Positions 1 through 10,261 of a DNA stretch of 64,000 nt are shown here, one piece after another. The translations under genes were made by a program, and so were the position numbers. Location: positions 85,768,001-85,832,000 of the forward strand of contig CM053148.1 in the NCBI GenBank assembly GCA_028571685.1. Direction: 5' to 3'. The stretch comes from Heterohyrax brucei. Taxonomy: Eukaryota > Chordata > Mammalia > Hyracoidea > Procaviidae. The stretch's first letter is position 1. Each line of letters begins with the position of its first letter. The notes beneath the pieces are model-generated. The model was not told the DNA's origin, searched no databases, and saw only the letters and a list, made by a program, of their open reading frames with translations.

Positions 1-165
1 TCGTTGAGGGCCTGCCTCTTTTTCACTGACTCTCCACTCTACCAAGTATGATGTCCTTCTCTAGGGACTGGTCCCTCCTGACAACATGTCCAAAGTATGT
101 AAGATGCAGTCTTGCCATCTTTGCTTCCAAGGAGCACTCCGGTCGTACTTCTTCCAGACCAGATC
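1..165 (-). mobile_element. RTE LINE 3' fragment, antisense, cut by window edge
   Basis: Aligns by eye with the RTE 3' region seen also at 20502, 61755 and 63719 (shared words 'gtatgatgtccttctctagg' and 'acaacatgtccaaagtatg'). It begins inside the element and stops abruptly at about 165, where L2 sequence takes over, so it looks inserted in the L2 that follows. Confidence 0.85.
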
Positions 166-179
166 TGCCTATACATTCT

Positions 180-826
180 GCTTTGGAAATCTCATCCACA
201 TTGAAAGCTTCAAGATATCATCTATCTGCTAGTGACTCCCTGCCTTCTATCTCCAGCCTTGATTTTGTTTCTTAAATTTCAACTCACTAGCTGACAACAT
301 ACTTTCTTTGACATCTCACCTTGGGTAAATAAAAAGCTTCTCTAGTGTTAAGTGCTGTATTGAACAGCTCCCCAAAGACTCTCTCAAGCCTGCTTTTCTC
401 ACTTGCTTCCATAACTCAGTAAATGACAAACCCAATTCTTTTAGTTTCTCTGTCCATGCATGTTGGAAATATCCATGACTCCTTTCTTCTATCACACCCC
501 ACATCCAATTCATCAGCAAATTCTGTTAAGTGTATCTTCAGAATTTAACTAAGTCTGAGTATTTCTCATGATCTCCACTGCTAGCCCTCAGGTCCAAGCC
601 ACCATCATCTGTCGTCTGCATTATTGAAATAATGACTCTTCCATCCTAGGCTTCCTACCTATTCTCAATACCAAAACCTAAACAATCCTTGTGATTGTGA
701 CATTTCTTTGCTCAAAACCCTCTAGTGATTTTTCCATCACACTCAGAGTAAACACCACAGACCTGTGAGACCCTACATGATCTAGCAATTTGTCATGTTT
801 CTGGCTGTTTCTTCTTACTTCCAGCT

Positions 827-907
<81 letters not shown>

Positions 908-1322
908 GGTCAGCTACTCTGGGCTTTGCAATATTGCTGAATGTTCTAGAAATGCTGTAACCTTAGGGCCTGTGTACCTGCTCTCTCCTCAGATGGAATG
1001 TGTTTCCTATAGGTATTGACCTAGCTCACTCCCTGCTTTCTTCAGATCTTTATCCAAACGAGACCTTCTCAATAAGACCTCCCCTGGCTACACTATAGAA
1101 TTACAACAGCAGCCACATCTTATCTTTTTTATGTTTTTCTCCTTACTATTCATCAAATCTGATATCTTATTAATCCTGTTCATTTTTTGCCTCCCTCACC
1201 ATGATATACCTCAATGATGGTAGGAATCTTGGTCTGTATTCCTATCCCTCACAACAGTGTTGCCTGGCACATGGTCAGTACTCAATACATAACTACTGAG
1301 TTTGTTTATTGAATGTTTTTTG
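180..1322 (+). mobile_element. L2 LINE, 3' part, sense
   Basis: Words typical of the L2 3' end appear in the right order: 'caccccacatccaattcatc' near 496, 'gtccaagccaccatcatctg' near 592, 'ctcaaaaccctctagtgatt' near 711, and the terminal 'tgcctggcacatggtcagta' near 1261. It is an old pan-mammalian repeat, heavily diverged, and carries a CT microsatellite. Short ORFs inside it are relics. Confidence 0.75.
830..904. repeat. (CT)n microsatellite, about 37 units
   Basis: Nearly pure CT dinucleotide run inside the L2 copy. It starts at the L2 word 'cagcttcatctc', which probably seeded the expansion. The poly-Ser-Leu reading frame across it is an artefact of the repeat. Confidence 0.97.
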
Positions 1323-1327
1323 CAGAG

Positions 1328-1700
1328 TGTGATGGTCAAGGTTGTGTGTCAACTCTCAGTGGTTTGGCAATTGATGTAGTTTCATAGCATTTTAATGACG
1401 TGATCACATCTGTGATGAACTATGATCTAATATGATCATCTCTACAATGAGATTTGTTGTGAGCAGAAAATCATTTGAAATGAAGCTTCCTTTGAGGTGT
1501 GGCCTGCCTTTAACGCAGGTGAACTTTCTTGCATGGCTCGCTGGCTTTTGCTCATTTTGGAACCATCCAACTGACTCCTGTTCACTTGACCTCAGTCCTT
1601 GAGACTTGAGCTAGCAGCTTATCTGACTTCTTACCTGCCAATTTTGGGATTCATCAGCCTCCACAGCCTGTGAGCCAGAGGCCTGATATCTGCCTTCTGA
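1328..1700 (+). mobile_element. ERVL/MLT2-type LTR, degenerate
   Basis: Begins 'tgtgatggtcaaggttgtg' followed by 'tgtcaact', the usual start of this LTR class. It later has 'tcatcagcctccacagcctg' and 'tgagcca', which match the conserved 3' portion. The 3' end is not clear. The sequence from 1700 to 1940 is unassigned. Confidence 0.5.
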
Positions 1701-1944
1701 TCTGCGGCTATGTGAGTGAAGAGAAGCCTCTACCACCCCCCACACCATTAGCTCTGTTTAGTGTGAACCAGCCGGGAGACATGCACACTGGAGAAGGCCC
1801 TGGAGATGGGAGCAGAGGGACTGCAGGGAGGGCTTGCAGTTAGATGCTGACAGAGAAAAAGAAAAAGACTGAGCTTTCACAGACTGTCCCCCAAAGCTGT
1901 GACTCGAATCAAAAGAGGACTTATTAGGAGTTGGTTGTCATGTA

Positions 1945-2140
1945 TGAGTTTCTCTAGGGACACAAACAGTTAAGCCCTCTACTACTAGCCTAAGTTTGGT
2001 GATTTGAACCCACCCAATGGTGCTGTGGAAGACAGGCCCAGGGAGCTGCTTCTGAAAGGTCATAGCCTTGAAAACCAAAGACTAGTCTACTGTACACACA
2101 TGGGGTCTCTAGGAGTTGAAACTGACTCCATGGCAACTAA
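1945..2140 (+). mobile_element. AfroSINE, long form
   Basis: Degraded tRNA-like head (about 1960-2010), middle block 'catagccttgaaaacc', and tail 'gagttgaaactgactccatg' ending in 'actaatgac'. The long form has an extra segment between head and tail compared with the common 150-bp form. Confidence 0.7.
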
Positions 2141-2217
2141 TGACAAGAATTGTTTATGAAGACTCCTCCTTATAGCCATAATGATTTAAAAACAATAATA
2201 ATCCTCAATATTTATAT

Positions 2218-2435
2218 AAGGAGCCTAGGTGACTCAGTGATTAAGCACTCTGCTACTAGCACGTATACAAACAGAGGCCAACCTACAGGCAGCTGTGTGA
2301 TGGAAATGACCTGGCAATCTACTCCCATAAAGATTTACAGCCTATGAAGCACTATGGGGCTGTTCTACTCTCACCTACAGGGTCACTATGAGTTGGAATT
2401 GACTCAAGGGCTCATAACAACAACAGCAATGTTTA
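2218..2435 (+). mobile_element. AfroSINE, long form
   Basis: Head 'tgactcagtgattaagcac', middle 'gatttacagcc', tail 'cactatgagttggaattgac' followed by 'cataacaacaacagca', the AAC-rich RTE-like terminus. Confidence 0.85.
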
Positions 2436-2482
2436 TGTAGCACTTTCATTCATATTTAAATCTCAGTTTCTTCATGAAAAGC

Positions 2483-2632
2483 CATTGCCATAGAGCCAAT
2501 TCTGACTCATAACGACCCTACAGGACAGAGTAGAACTGCCCTACAGAGTTTCCAAGGAGTGCCCAATAGATTTGAACTGCTGACCTTTCTGGTGTGCAGC
2601 CATAATGCTTAACTACTATGCCATTTCATGAA
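2483..2632 (-). mobile_element. AfroSINE, antisense
   Basis: Reads tail to head on the plus strand: 'ccaattctgactcataacga', 'agtagaactgccctacagag', then the antisense B box 'gatttgaactgctgac' and antisense A-box area 'gcttaactactatgcc'. Confidence 0.9.
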
Positions 2633-2861
2633 GCAAATAATAGTTTTCAAGCCCAAACAATGGGCAAAGTTGTTCTTAGCCCTATGTTGTCCAGTGTTGA
2701 TGACACTACAACAGAATGGCACTCCTGTACACCATGGAAATAGAAACTTCCAGAGGGAAACTTTTTTTTCCCCTCCTCAGAGGGCAATTTTAAAATAGCA
2801 ACAAACACTTTTTAAAAAATACTCATTTATGTCCTTCGATTCAGTAATTCCTTCAAACCAA

Positions 2862-3012
2862 ACCAGTCGCCATCAAATCAATTCCAACTCATTGCAACTC
2901 TGTAGGACAGAGTAGAACTGTCCCATAGAGTTTTCCAAGGAATACCTGGTGGATGTGAATTGCTGATCTTTTGGTTAGCACATGTAGCACTTAACCACTA
3001 TGTCACCAGTGT
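2862..3012 (-). mobile_element. AfroSINE, antisense
   Basis: Complete short-form copy: tail 'ccatcaaatcaattccaac', body 'agtagaactgtcccatagag', head 'gcacttaaccactatgtcac'. It abuts a plus-strand copy at its head end. Confidence 0.9.
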
Positions 3013-3142
3013 TACATTTGCTAACCAAAAGGATGACAGTTCAAACCCACCAGGCTCTCCCTGGAAACTCTATGGAGTAGCTTTACTGTGACCTGTCAGG
3101 TAGCTACAAGTCAGAATCAACTCAACAGCAGTGCTAATTCCT
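3013..3142 (+). mobile_element. AfroSINE, 5'-truncated
   Basis: Starts at 'gctaaccaaaaggatgacag' and continues through B box 'gttcaaacccacc' to tail 'caagtcagaatcaactc'. It lacks the first 35 bases of the head and forms a head-to-head inverted pair with the copy at 2862. Confidence 0.85.
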
Positions 3143-3187
3143 TCAATGGTGGCTAGAAATTGTAATTTACATAACATTTACTGCAAT

Positions 3188-3345
3188 CTGGTGGCTCAAT
3201 GGTTAAGAGTTCAGCTGCTAACCAAAAGGTCGGCAGTTCAAATCCACCAGCCATCCTTGCAAATCATTATGTGACAGTCCTACTCTGTCCTATAGGGTTG
3301 CTATGAGTTGGAACTGACTTCACAGCCTTGAGCTTGAGTTTTTTA
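3188..3345 (+). mobile_element. AfroSINE
   Basis: A box 'caatggttaagagtt', B box 'gttcaaatccacc', body 'tcctactctgtcctataggg' and tail 'gctatgagttggaactgac' are all visible. Confidence 0.9.
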
Positions 3346-3464
3346 TTTTTCATATCTATCAAATAATTGAAACAAATGTACAACATAAAATGGTAAAATA
3401 AATTGCTCTTATCCTCAAGATTCTTTAAAATTCATAGTTTAGAGGAATTCTCAGTGACAAATGG

Positions 3465-3640
3465 AAACCTTAACAGCATAGTGGTTAAGAGTTACAGCTG
3501 TCAACCTGAAGGCCAGCATTCAGAATCCACCAGCTGCTCCTTGGAAACCCTATGGGGCAGTTCTACTCTGTCCTAGAAGAGTCACTACGAGCTGGAATCA
3601 ACTCAAAGGCTATCAGTTTTGTTTGGGTTTTTCAGTGACA
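3465..3640 (+). mobile_element. AfroSINE
   Basis: Full-length short form from 'ggaaaccttaacagcatag' to 'gtttgggttttt'. The B box is disrupted ('attcagaatccacc'). Confidence 0.9.
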
Positions 3641-4346
3641 AATTGTTAGGCAGCAAAGCATCATTTTAAACTATTCAGCACACTATGAATTTTCTTGAAG
3701 TATAAACATACACACATTTTAAGTATATTTATGTCTTCACTATGTATCTGAAGAGGAAGACTATCAGAAGGAAATTAGAACAATATATTATCAGTGAATA
3801 ATTCTCTGTAGTGGTGGTAGGAGACAAGGAAATTTTTGCTCTGGTTTCATACTGTTTAGTGTGCTTACATATTTATCTATATATATATAATATAATCAGA
3901 AACAGTTATTTCTCTTCAAATATATGAAGAGACTAAGCTCCAGCTCTCCATAAATTTCTAACCTGAGGAAAATGAAGATAAGGTAGAATCATCATCACAT
4001 CGTCATTTGGGGAGAAAAGACTATAGATTCTATTGCTGGTGAAAATTCTTAAGGGCAAGTGAAAAGGAAGGCAGTAAGTCTCTATATTTAGCACAGATTC
4101 TTTCCTCTAGCTATAATAGAGTTATCCAAGCTACTTCACTTGAACAAGATCACTGGGGAGTCTGCCTGAAGCTGACTCTAAAGGTCAGGCAGGACCATGG
4201 AGTCAGAGTCTGGATTACAGGACCAGAGCCAGACTTAAGGAAAATTAAGAAGCTAATAAATTTTGTCCTCTACAGGGCAAGTACCACATACACGTACAAC
4301 TCCATCCTTCTCTGGAGACCTTCCTCCACTCTGCTTCTAATACTAC
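3641..4346. other. Unassigned, repeat-poor, no gene seen
   Basis: About 700 bases of A/T-rich sequence with a short 'tatatatataatataatc' patch near 3880. No ORF, splice-flanked open segment or repeat family is recognised. Confidence 0.5.
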
Positions 4347-4865
4347 TGTCACAGATTGAACTGTGGCCCCCAGAACATGTATCAACTTGGCTAGGCTGTG
4401 ATCTCCACTATTGTGTGACTGTCCAACATTTTGTCTTCCGATGTGATTTAATTGTGTGCTGTAAATCCCACCACTAAGATGTCAGTGAAGAAGGATTAGT
4501 GGCCCTTATGTTAACAAGGGATGACTCAATCTACAAAGCTAGGTTGTGTTTCAGGTCAATCTCTTTTGAGACATGTAAGAGAGAAGAAAGCGGAGGGACA
4601 AAGGAACCTCCTGCAACCAAGAAAGAAGCACTGGGAGCACAGCGCCTCCTCTGGACCTAGTATCCCTGAGCTGAGAAGCCATCACACTGGGGCAAGACAG
4701 ATGGCCAGGGTATTCCCAAGAGCCTGTAGAGAGACAGCTGTCCCCTGAAGCAGGCCCCCTGAGTTTGGACTTCAAGTCTTCTGAACTGTGAGAGAATTAA
4801 CTTCTGTTTGTTAAAGCAGTCCACTTGTGCTGTTTCTGTTAGAGCAGCAGTAGATGACTAAAACA
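4347..4865 (+). mobile_element. MaLR-like solo LTR, afrotherian type
   Basis: Opens 'tgtcacagattgaactgtgg' and ends 'gatgactaaaaca', the TG...CA limits shared with the copies at 6948, 17456, 18362 and 23229. Internal landmarks are 'caacttggctaggctgtgat', 'tatgttaacaag' and 'ttgttaaagcagtccacttg'. No internal retroviral sequence follows. Confidence 0.85.
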
Positions 4866-5387
4866 GCCACTCTGTCCTTTATCTCAACGCATTCCCACCC
4901 TCACTCCAGCTATCAAAGTTAGCTCATCCTGGATCCCTGCTCAGACCTGCCTTCCTGACAGCAGCTCTCTCTGTCAGTTTCCTGCTCCACTCTTTCTCTG
5001 TACTAACCTCAAGCCAATCTGAAGACTGATTCTCACCTTTAAAGATTTTTTGTTTAAAGTCACCCAGCTTGTGATTTTTTTGCAGCAGCAGCTGTAGTGG
5101 ACTCGGACACTAAGGGTCTTGCTGACACTCTTTTACAGCTTCTTTCCAATACCTAGAACATAGACAACAGTCACATTTGTATTGAAAAGATGACTGGCAG
5201 GCCCAGGTTGGACAGCAGAATCTTATACTGGGACTTTCTGCCCAGCACACAAATCAAATAAGTACTACATAAACATTTTCTGACTGAGTGTGAAATTTTT
5301 TAAGTGGGTGTGAAATGTTCCTTTCCTCCCAGTTTCTCACTTGCTCATTAGGCCTGTGTGCTGTGACATGAGACTTTTATAGCAAGA
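4866..5387. other. Unassigned, partly old LTR-like
   Basis: Around 5030-5115 the words 'gtttaaagtcacccagcttg' and 'gcagcagctgtagtggactc' resemble the 3' end of an MLT1-type LTR. The rest is unassigned and holds no ORF of note. Confidence 0.35.
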
Positions 5388-5560
5388 AACAAAGTGGCCT
5401 AGTGATACAGGTGTCTGTATGCAGACAACACAGCCAGTCCATCAGCCGAGGTTCAAATCCCTGTCAGAACTGCCTGCCAGCCTAGCAGTACAGAGCCTCA
5501 AGAGAGCCAAGCCAGCCAAGTGCCGCGAGTCGGATCCAACTCACAGCGACCCTATGCATT
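5388..5560. mobile_element. Short SINE pieces
   Basis: A tRNA-like stretch at about 5392-5462 ('gtggcctagtgatacagg', 'gaggttcaaatccctg') is followed by an antisense RTE/SINE tail at 5508-5558 ('aagtgccgcgagtcggatcc'). Whether they belong to one element is unclear. Confidence 0.5.
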
Positions 5561-5627
5561 TATTATTCTTGTAGTCTCTGGATTTATTTTGTTCTGGTAC
5601 CAGCTATTTTTCTTCTCATCTCTTTGT

Positions 5628-5840
5628 GGGACGACTTAAAGGAACCCAGGAAGCACAGTGTTTAAACTGCTCAACAGACAACCTAAAGGTCTGCAGTCTT
5701 GAACCACCAGCCATTCTGCAGAATAAGGATGTGATGGTCTGCTTCTGTAAAGATTACAGCCTTAGAAACCCTGTGGGGCTGCTCTGCCCTGTCCTCAAGG
5801 GTTGCTGTGAGTGGGAACCAACTTACCAGTAATGCAAAAG
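5628..5840 (+). mobile_element. AfroSINE, long form
   Basis: Head 'ggaacccaggaagcacagtg', B-box region 'gtctgcagtcttgaacc', long-form insert 'gatggtctgcttctgtaaag', body 'ggctgctctgccctgtcctc', tail 'gctgtgagtgggaaccaac'. Confidence 0.85.
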
Positions 5841-6029
5841 AAGATCTGACTGTTGAATCAAAAATGCTTGCCACTTTTAAGCTAAAATTTTATTAATTTA
5901 ACTTGCCCCCAAAATGCCTCAGAAACATGAAGGTCCTTAAGAAGGAAGCTAATAGCTAAAATTCAGAAGTATTTATGACTGTAAATTGGATGAATAAATT
6001 TGCTGCTAAACCTCCACACATGCACACAA

Positions 6030-6200
6030 CCAAAAAAAAAGCAATTCCAACAAGTCAGTTCTGACTCAGAGCCACCCTAGTGGACAGAGTAGAAGTGTCT
6101 CATATGTTTGTCTAAGAGCAGCTGGTGGATTCAAACTGTCCAACTTTCGCTCAGCAGCCACAGCTCTTAACCACTTTGCTACCAGGGCTTCTTGTGCAAA
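6030..6200 (-). mobile_element. AfroSINE, antisense
   Basis: Tail 'aagtcagttctgactcagag', body 'agtagaagtgtctcatatg', head 'ctcttaaccactttgctacc' and 'agggcttc' at the 5' terminus. Confidence 0.85.
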
Positions 6201-6288
6201 TGAGGGTCTACAAATGTCTGGAGAAGTGGGTTAATTTCATATGTCTGGAGAACTTAGTTCAATTTTTTCTTTTTGTAAACGTCAAATT

Positions 6289-6332
6289 GCCAAGCCAAAG
6301 CCAAGTGCCATCGAGTCAGATCCAACTCACCT
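6289..6332 (-). mobile_element. RTE/SINE tail fragment
   Basis: Only the 3' terminus is present: 'aagccaagtgccatcgagtc' then 'agatccaactcac'. It is the antisense of the short tail-only copies at 33635 and 52722. Confidence 0.7.
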
Positions 6333-6569
6333 TATTCTAAATGCAACGATATTGCCTGCTGATGGCAAATTTGGTTTTAATAACAGTCAAAACGTTGGCT
6401 AACAGAGCCACGGAAAAAGTAGCATTCTTCCAATTCCTGTTAAGATGAAGTTATGCCTTTGGGATACATGTTCATGTCCCTTGAGAATATAACATGTCGT
6501 AATAAAACGTCTTACTGCTTCAATTTTGTGCACACAAGAAAGAAAGCTGCACCCATTGTCAAGACCATT

Positions 6570-6760
6570 CTGATACCTAGCAGCACCATAGGACAGAGTC
6601 CAACTTCTTCACAGGGTTGCTGAGGCTGCGATCTTCACGGATGCAGACTGCCACAGCTTTCTCCCGCTCAGCTGCTGCTGAGCTCCTAATGAGCTCCAAC
6701 CACCCACCTTTGGTTAGCAGCTGAGTGTTTAACCACTGTGCCACCAGGGCTCCTTAGAGG
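6570..6760 (-). mobile_element. AfroSINE, long form, antisense
   Basis: Tail near 'cacagggttgctgagg', long-form block 'gcagactgccacagctttct', head 'gtttaaccactgtgccacca' and 'gggctcc'. Confidence 0.8.
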
Positions 6761-6881
6761 TTCAACAATCCGTTTCAATTTTCTGTGAAAAGTTAATGTA
6801 GGGAAAAAAAAAACCTTCTGCAGCTAAGCAAATTTATTTTGTTTTACACAAATACCATAGAAACAGAATTAGAAGTAAATT

Positions 6882-6898
6882 TGTGTGTGTGTGTGTGT
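6882..6898. repeat. (TG)n short microsatellite
   Basis: Eight TG units in unique A-rich sequence. Confidence 0.9.
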
Positions 6899-6947
6899 TT
6901 AAACATACCATTATATGTTTAGAAATAGAAGGCCAAATATAGGAGGG

Positions 6948-7444
6948 TGTCATGAATTGAATAGTGTGCCCCCAAAGATGTATATAGCAATTTGGCTAGG
7001 CCATGATTCTTGGTGTTGTGTGATGTCCCTGCATGTTATAAACCCTGCCTCAAGGATGTTAACAAGAAAGGGTGAGTAGCAGTCAGGTTGGTGGGGCAGG
7101 ACTCCGAGTGTAAGACTGTACCGTGCCTTGAGGCTATCTCCTGAGATATAAAGGAAAGGGAAGCAAACAGAGAATTGGGGACCTCATGCTACCAAGAAGC
7201 AATGCCAGCAGCAGAGCACGTCCTTTGAAAAAGACCTCAAGTCCCTAAGTCTCAAAAGCTCCCAGTCCAGGGGAAGACTGATGACAAGAACTTTCCTCTA
7301 GAGCTAGCAGAGAAAGCCTTTCCCTGTGGCTGATGCCCTGAATTGGGATTTGTAGCCTACTAGACTATGAAGGAATGACACTTCTCCTTTTACAGCCATC
7401 CACTTGTGACATTTCTGCTATGGCAGCATTAGATGAGTACGGCA
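6948..7444 (+). mobile_element. MaLR-like solo LTR, afrotherian type
   Basis: Begins 'tgtcatgaattgaatagtg' and ends 'gcattagatgagtacggca'. Internal landmarks match the other copies: 'caatttggctaggccatgat', 'gatgttaacaag', 'cctactagactatgaagg' and 'cagccatccacttgtgac'. Confidence 0.85.
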
Positions 7445-7797
7445 GGAGAGGAGACAAGATGAAAATCCTGGTAGACTAGTATAAAATAAGATTTGATATC
7501 AATTGTGGCCAATCAACACTCCACATCAAGTCAGTATCTCGGGTTGCAATGTTTTTATCATTCAAGGTCAGCATTTTAATGAAAACCAACTCAAAAATCT
7601 ACTCACTGACAAGACAGACTCCTCAGAGACGAGGCCTCTTAACTGCCTGCCTTCCTGCGTCTTAATCTTCACATGGTTTCACCCACGCCTCTTCCTTCCC
7701 TCCTGAGTTACAGGCTTCCCCAGACTCTCCTTCTCACCTGTGCTCTGGACTCAATGATTCCTGGTGGGCTGCCTTTTCCAGTGCCTAGATATTTTGT
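7445..7797. other. Unassigned
   Basis: C/T-rich second half ('cttccttccctcctgagtta'). No repeat family or gene is recognised. Confidence 0.4.
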
Positions 7798-7799
7798 GG

Positions 7800-7871
7800 G
7801 AAACCCTGGTGGTGTAGTGGTTAAGTGATACTGCTGCTAACCATAAAGGTAGGCGGTTCAAATCCACCAGG
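7800..7871 (+). mobile_element. AfroSINE 5' half
   Basis: Head and B box only ('ccctggtggtgtagtggtta' to 'ttcaaatccaccaggg'). The 3' half is replaced by the poly-T end of the antisense L1 that follows. Confidence 0.85.
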
Positions 7872-7884
7872 GGAGTTTGAAAGT

Positions 7885-8640
7885 CAAACTTTTACTTATT
7901 TATTTATTTTTATTAAGCTGTAAGTTGAAGGTTACAATTCCAATCAGTTTCTTACACAAAAACTTACACACCCATTATTATGTGACCCCAGTTGCTCTCC
8001 CCACAATGTGACGGCTCGCTCCTCCTCTCTATCTGGTTATTGCCCATGTCCATTCAATCACCTGTGTCTCCTTCAGCCGTCTTGTCTTTTCTCCCCGCAG
8101 CAGCTGCCCATTTACCGTCATGGATCTACTTAAGCCAAGAAGCACACTCTTTACCAGTATCATTTTGTGTCTTACAGTCCTTATAAATATTCTTATATTT
8201 GAAGAGTTGGCATCAGGGATCATTTTAGTTCTGAGCTAACAGAAAGTTCAGGGGCCATGTCTTCCATTGACCCTCAGTCTCAGACAGACCATCAAGTTTG
8301 GTCTTTTTACTAGAATATGAGACCTGTGCCTCACTTTTTTCCTACTTCTTAATGAACTCCTTCTTGTGTTCCCTGTCAGAGTGTCATTGGTGATAGCCGG
8401 GCACCATCTAGTTCTTCTGCTCTAGGCTGATGGAATCTCTGGTTTATGTGGCCCTTTGTGTCTCTTGGGCTAAAATTTTCCCTATGTCTTTGGTGATTTT
8501 CATTCTATTCTGCTCTAGGTTAGTTAGGACCCACAGCTGTATCTCAGATGGCCTCTTGCTAGCTTTTAAGACCCCACATGTCACTCATTGAAGTGAAATG
8601 CGGAATATCCACTATTTTCTTCACTGCAGTTCAAAACACG
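7885..8640 (-). mobile_element. L1 3'UTR, antisense (elephant-type)
   Basis: The T-rich start is the reverse of an L1 A tail. 'gcaccatctagttcttctgc' is the reverse complement of the 'ccagatggtgccc' block in the sense copies at 9425 and 10301. It parallels 49738-51300 over several hundred bases ('ctacttaagccaagaagcac', 'agcttttaagaccccacatg'). Confidence 0.75.
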
Positions 8641-9061
8641 CTCTTTCCTTAAAATTCCTCCCTTAAGTTGTTTGTTCTGCTCAGCTTTGTACTTTTCCTT
8701 TTGCCTATCTATTGAAACTGATCGTCCAGGGGTTCCCCCAACACTGCCAAATGGCCATCTCCAATGGTCTCTTCTTTGTCTCTCTTCTGACTGGCCTCAC
8801 CATGCCTAAACATTGACGATCTCCTTCTCCCTCACTGTCTTTTAAAGAATCCTGTCTACTGTTTCTCCCTGTATCTCTAATCAACCTGTCTAAATATTCT
8901 TTGCAGGTTAGTCTTTTGACACCTACTTCTTAAATATTAGCATTTCTCAGAATTCCATACTTGCTCCTCTTTTATCTATGTAGATAATCTCATGTGGTCC
9001 TTTGGCTTTCAGTTATTACCTATTTGTAAGAATTGAAAACATCTGAACTGTGTATTTTCAG

Positions 9062-9196
9062 GCCTAGCACTGGTAGCACAGTTGTTAACTGATATGGCTG
9101 CTAACAAAAGGTCAGTAGTTCAACTCTACTGGCCACTCCTTTGAAATCCTATGGGGCAATTCTGGCTTAGAACTGACTCAACAGCAACAGGTTTGG
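9062..9196 (+). mobile_element. AfroSINE
   Basis: 'cactggtagcacagttgtta' head, 'gtagttcaactctac' B box, tail truncated to 'gaactgactcaacagcaaca' and 'ggtttggt'. Inserted in L2. Confidence 0.85.
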
Positions 9197-9198
9197 TA

Positions 9199-9228
9199 TA
9201 CACACACACACACATACACATGTGTGTA
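9199..9228. repeat. (CA)n/(TG)n microsatellite in SINE tail
   Basis: 'tacacacacacacacataca' running into 'catgtgtgtat'. It sits where the SINE A-rich tail should be, so it probably grew from that tail. The run is self-complementary. Confidence 0.9.
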
Positions 9229-9424
9229 TCAAATTTAAATAAATGTCCAACTGACATTTCAAATTTCTTGTACCTAAAACTGAACTACTACTTCTTTTAT
9301 GCTCAGCCAGCTCCTTTTGACATGTGATTTTCAGCCAATGGAATCATCTTATAAGTCTTCTAGATTAGAAGCCGTTTCATTGTCTTCTACTCTTTTATAC
9401 AGTCAGTCTCTAAGGAACAAGTCA

Positions 9425-10180
9425 ATTTATACATTAAATATGATCCCTTTTGGTTTGGGGACCACATATTAAGGGGACATTGAGACCAACTGGTATATCT
9501 AGTCTATTGCTAAGAAAGTCTTCTGCAAGTGGCATCTGGGGTCTTAAAAACTAGCAAGCTTCCATCTGAGGCCCACCAAATGGTGCCAACTCATCCAGAA
9601 GAGATAATCACTGAGAACAACAAAGATATGAAGAAAAAAGATCTCAGGAGACAGACAGATTTCTATGAATGGGAGACTATACCAACATTAGATAAGAGGA
9701 ACCAGATGGTGCCCAGCCACCACCAAAGACAGCCCTGACAGGGGACTCAATGTAGAGTCCCTGAGACAACATGAGCAAATGAGGCATGCAGCCCAAGAAC
9801 TCTACTAAATGACCTGAACTGATGGTATGACAGCCTGGAGGATCCCCTGGGAACATGGCCCCTAGACCTGCTGGTGTTGCTCACCGGAAACCAGTAATGA
9901 GTCAACTCTTTAGACAAGGGTGGAGTGGACTCAGGGACACAGTGTGACCATATGGTGTGTGTACCTTGTAGTACTATGCATTTACAAGAGGCTGTCCTAC
10001 TGGTCTCTTTCTAGATGGGACAGAAGAGGGTTGGGGGGCAGACAGATGCTTTTTAAGAGAATACTAGATACATCGAGTGAAAAGGAGGAGTGTGCTGTCA
10101 TCAGGTGGGGAGAGCTGAGGGAGCTACAGATAGACTGGCATGTGAAATTGATTGGATTATATACTTTCACTTAACCACAA
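9425..10180 (+). mobile_element. L1 3'UTR, sense (elephant-type)
   Basis: 'gtcttaaaaactagcaagct' and 'ggtgcccagccaccac' then 'acatggcccctagacctgct' and 'gacacagtgtgaccatatgg'. The last block is repeated in the copy at 10301. Ends 'actttcacttaaccacaagg', followed by an AT microsatellite in place of poly-A. The 69- and 84-codon ORFs inside are not LINE proteins. Confidence 0.7.

Positions 10181-10182
<2 letters not shown>

Positions 10183-10222
<40 letters not shown>
10183..10222. repeat. (AT)20 microsatellite
   Basis: Forty bases of pure alternating AT at the 3' terminus of the L1 piece, likely derived from its A-rich tail. Confidence 0.97.
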
Positions 10223-10226
<4 letters not shown>

Positions 10227-10261
10227 CCCTTCCTCTCTTTCCACTCCCTTACCCTTAGTTC

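Larger units (their letters stand above)
8690..9415 (+). mobile_element. L2 LINE, internal part, interrupted by a SINE
   Basis: Diverged L2-like words: 'cattctcagaattcc'-type run near 8941, 'atctatgtagataatctcat' near 8974, 'ctgaactactacttctt' near 9278, 'gctcagccagctcctttt' near 9301. Split by the AfroSINE at 9062 and the CA repeat behind it. Confidence 0.5.

Noticed and set aside
795..1019. 74-codon ORF with a long Ser-Leu run
   Set aside because: It is the translation of the CT microsatellite inside L2.
9199..9228. Palindromic regulatory site
   Set aside because: The symmetry comes from a CA repeat running into TG units at a SINE tail.
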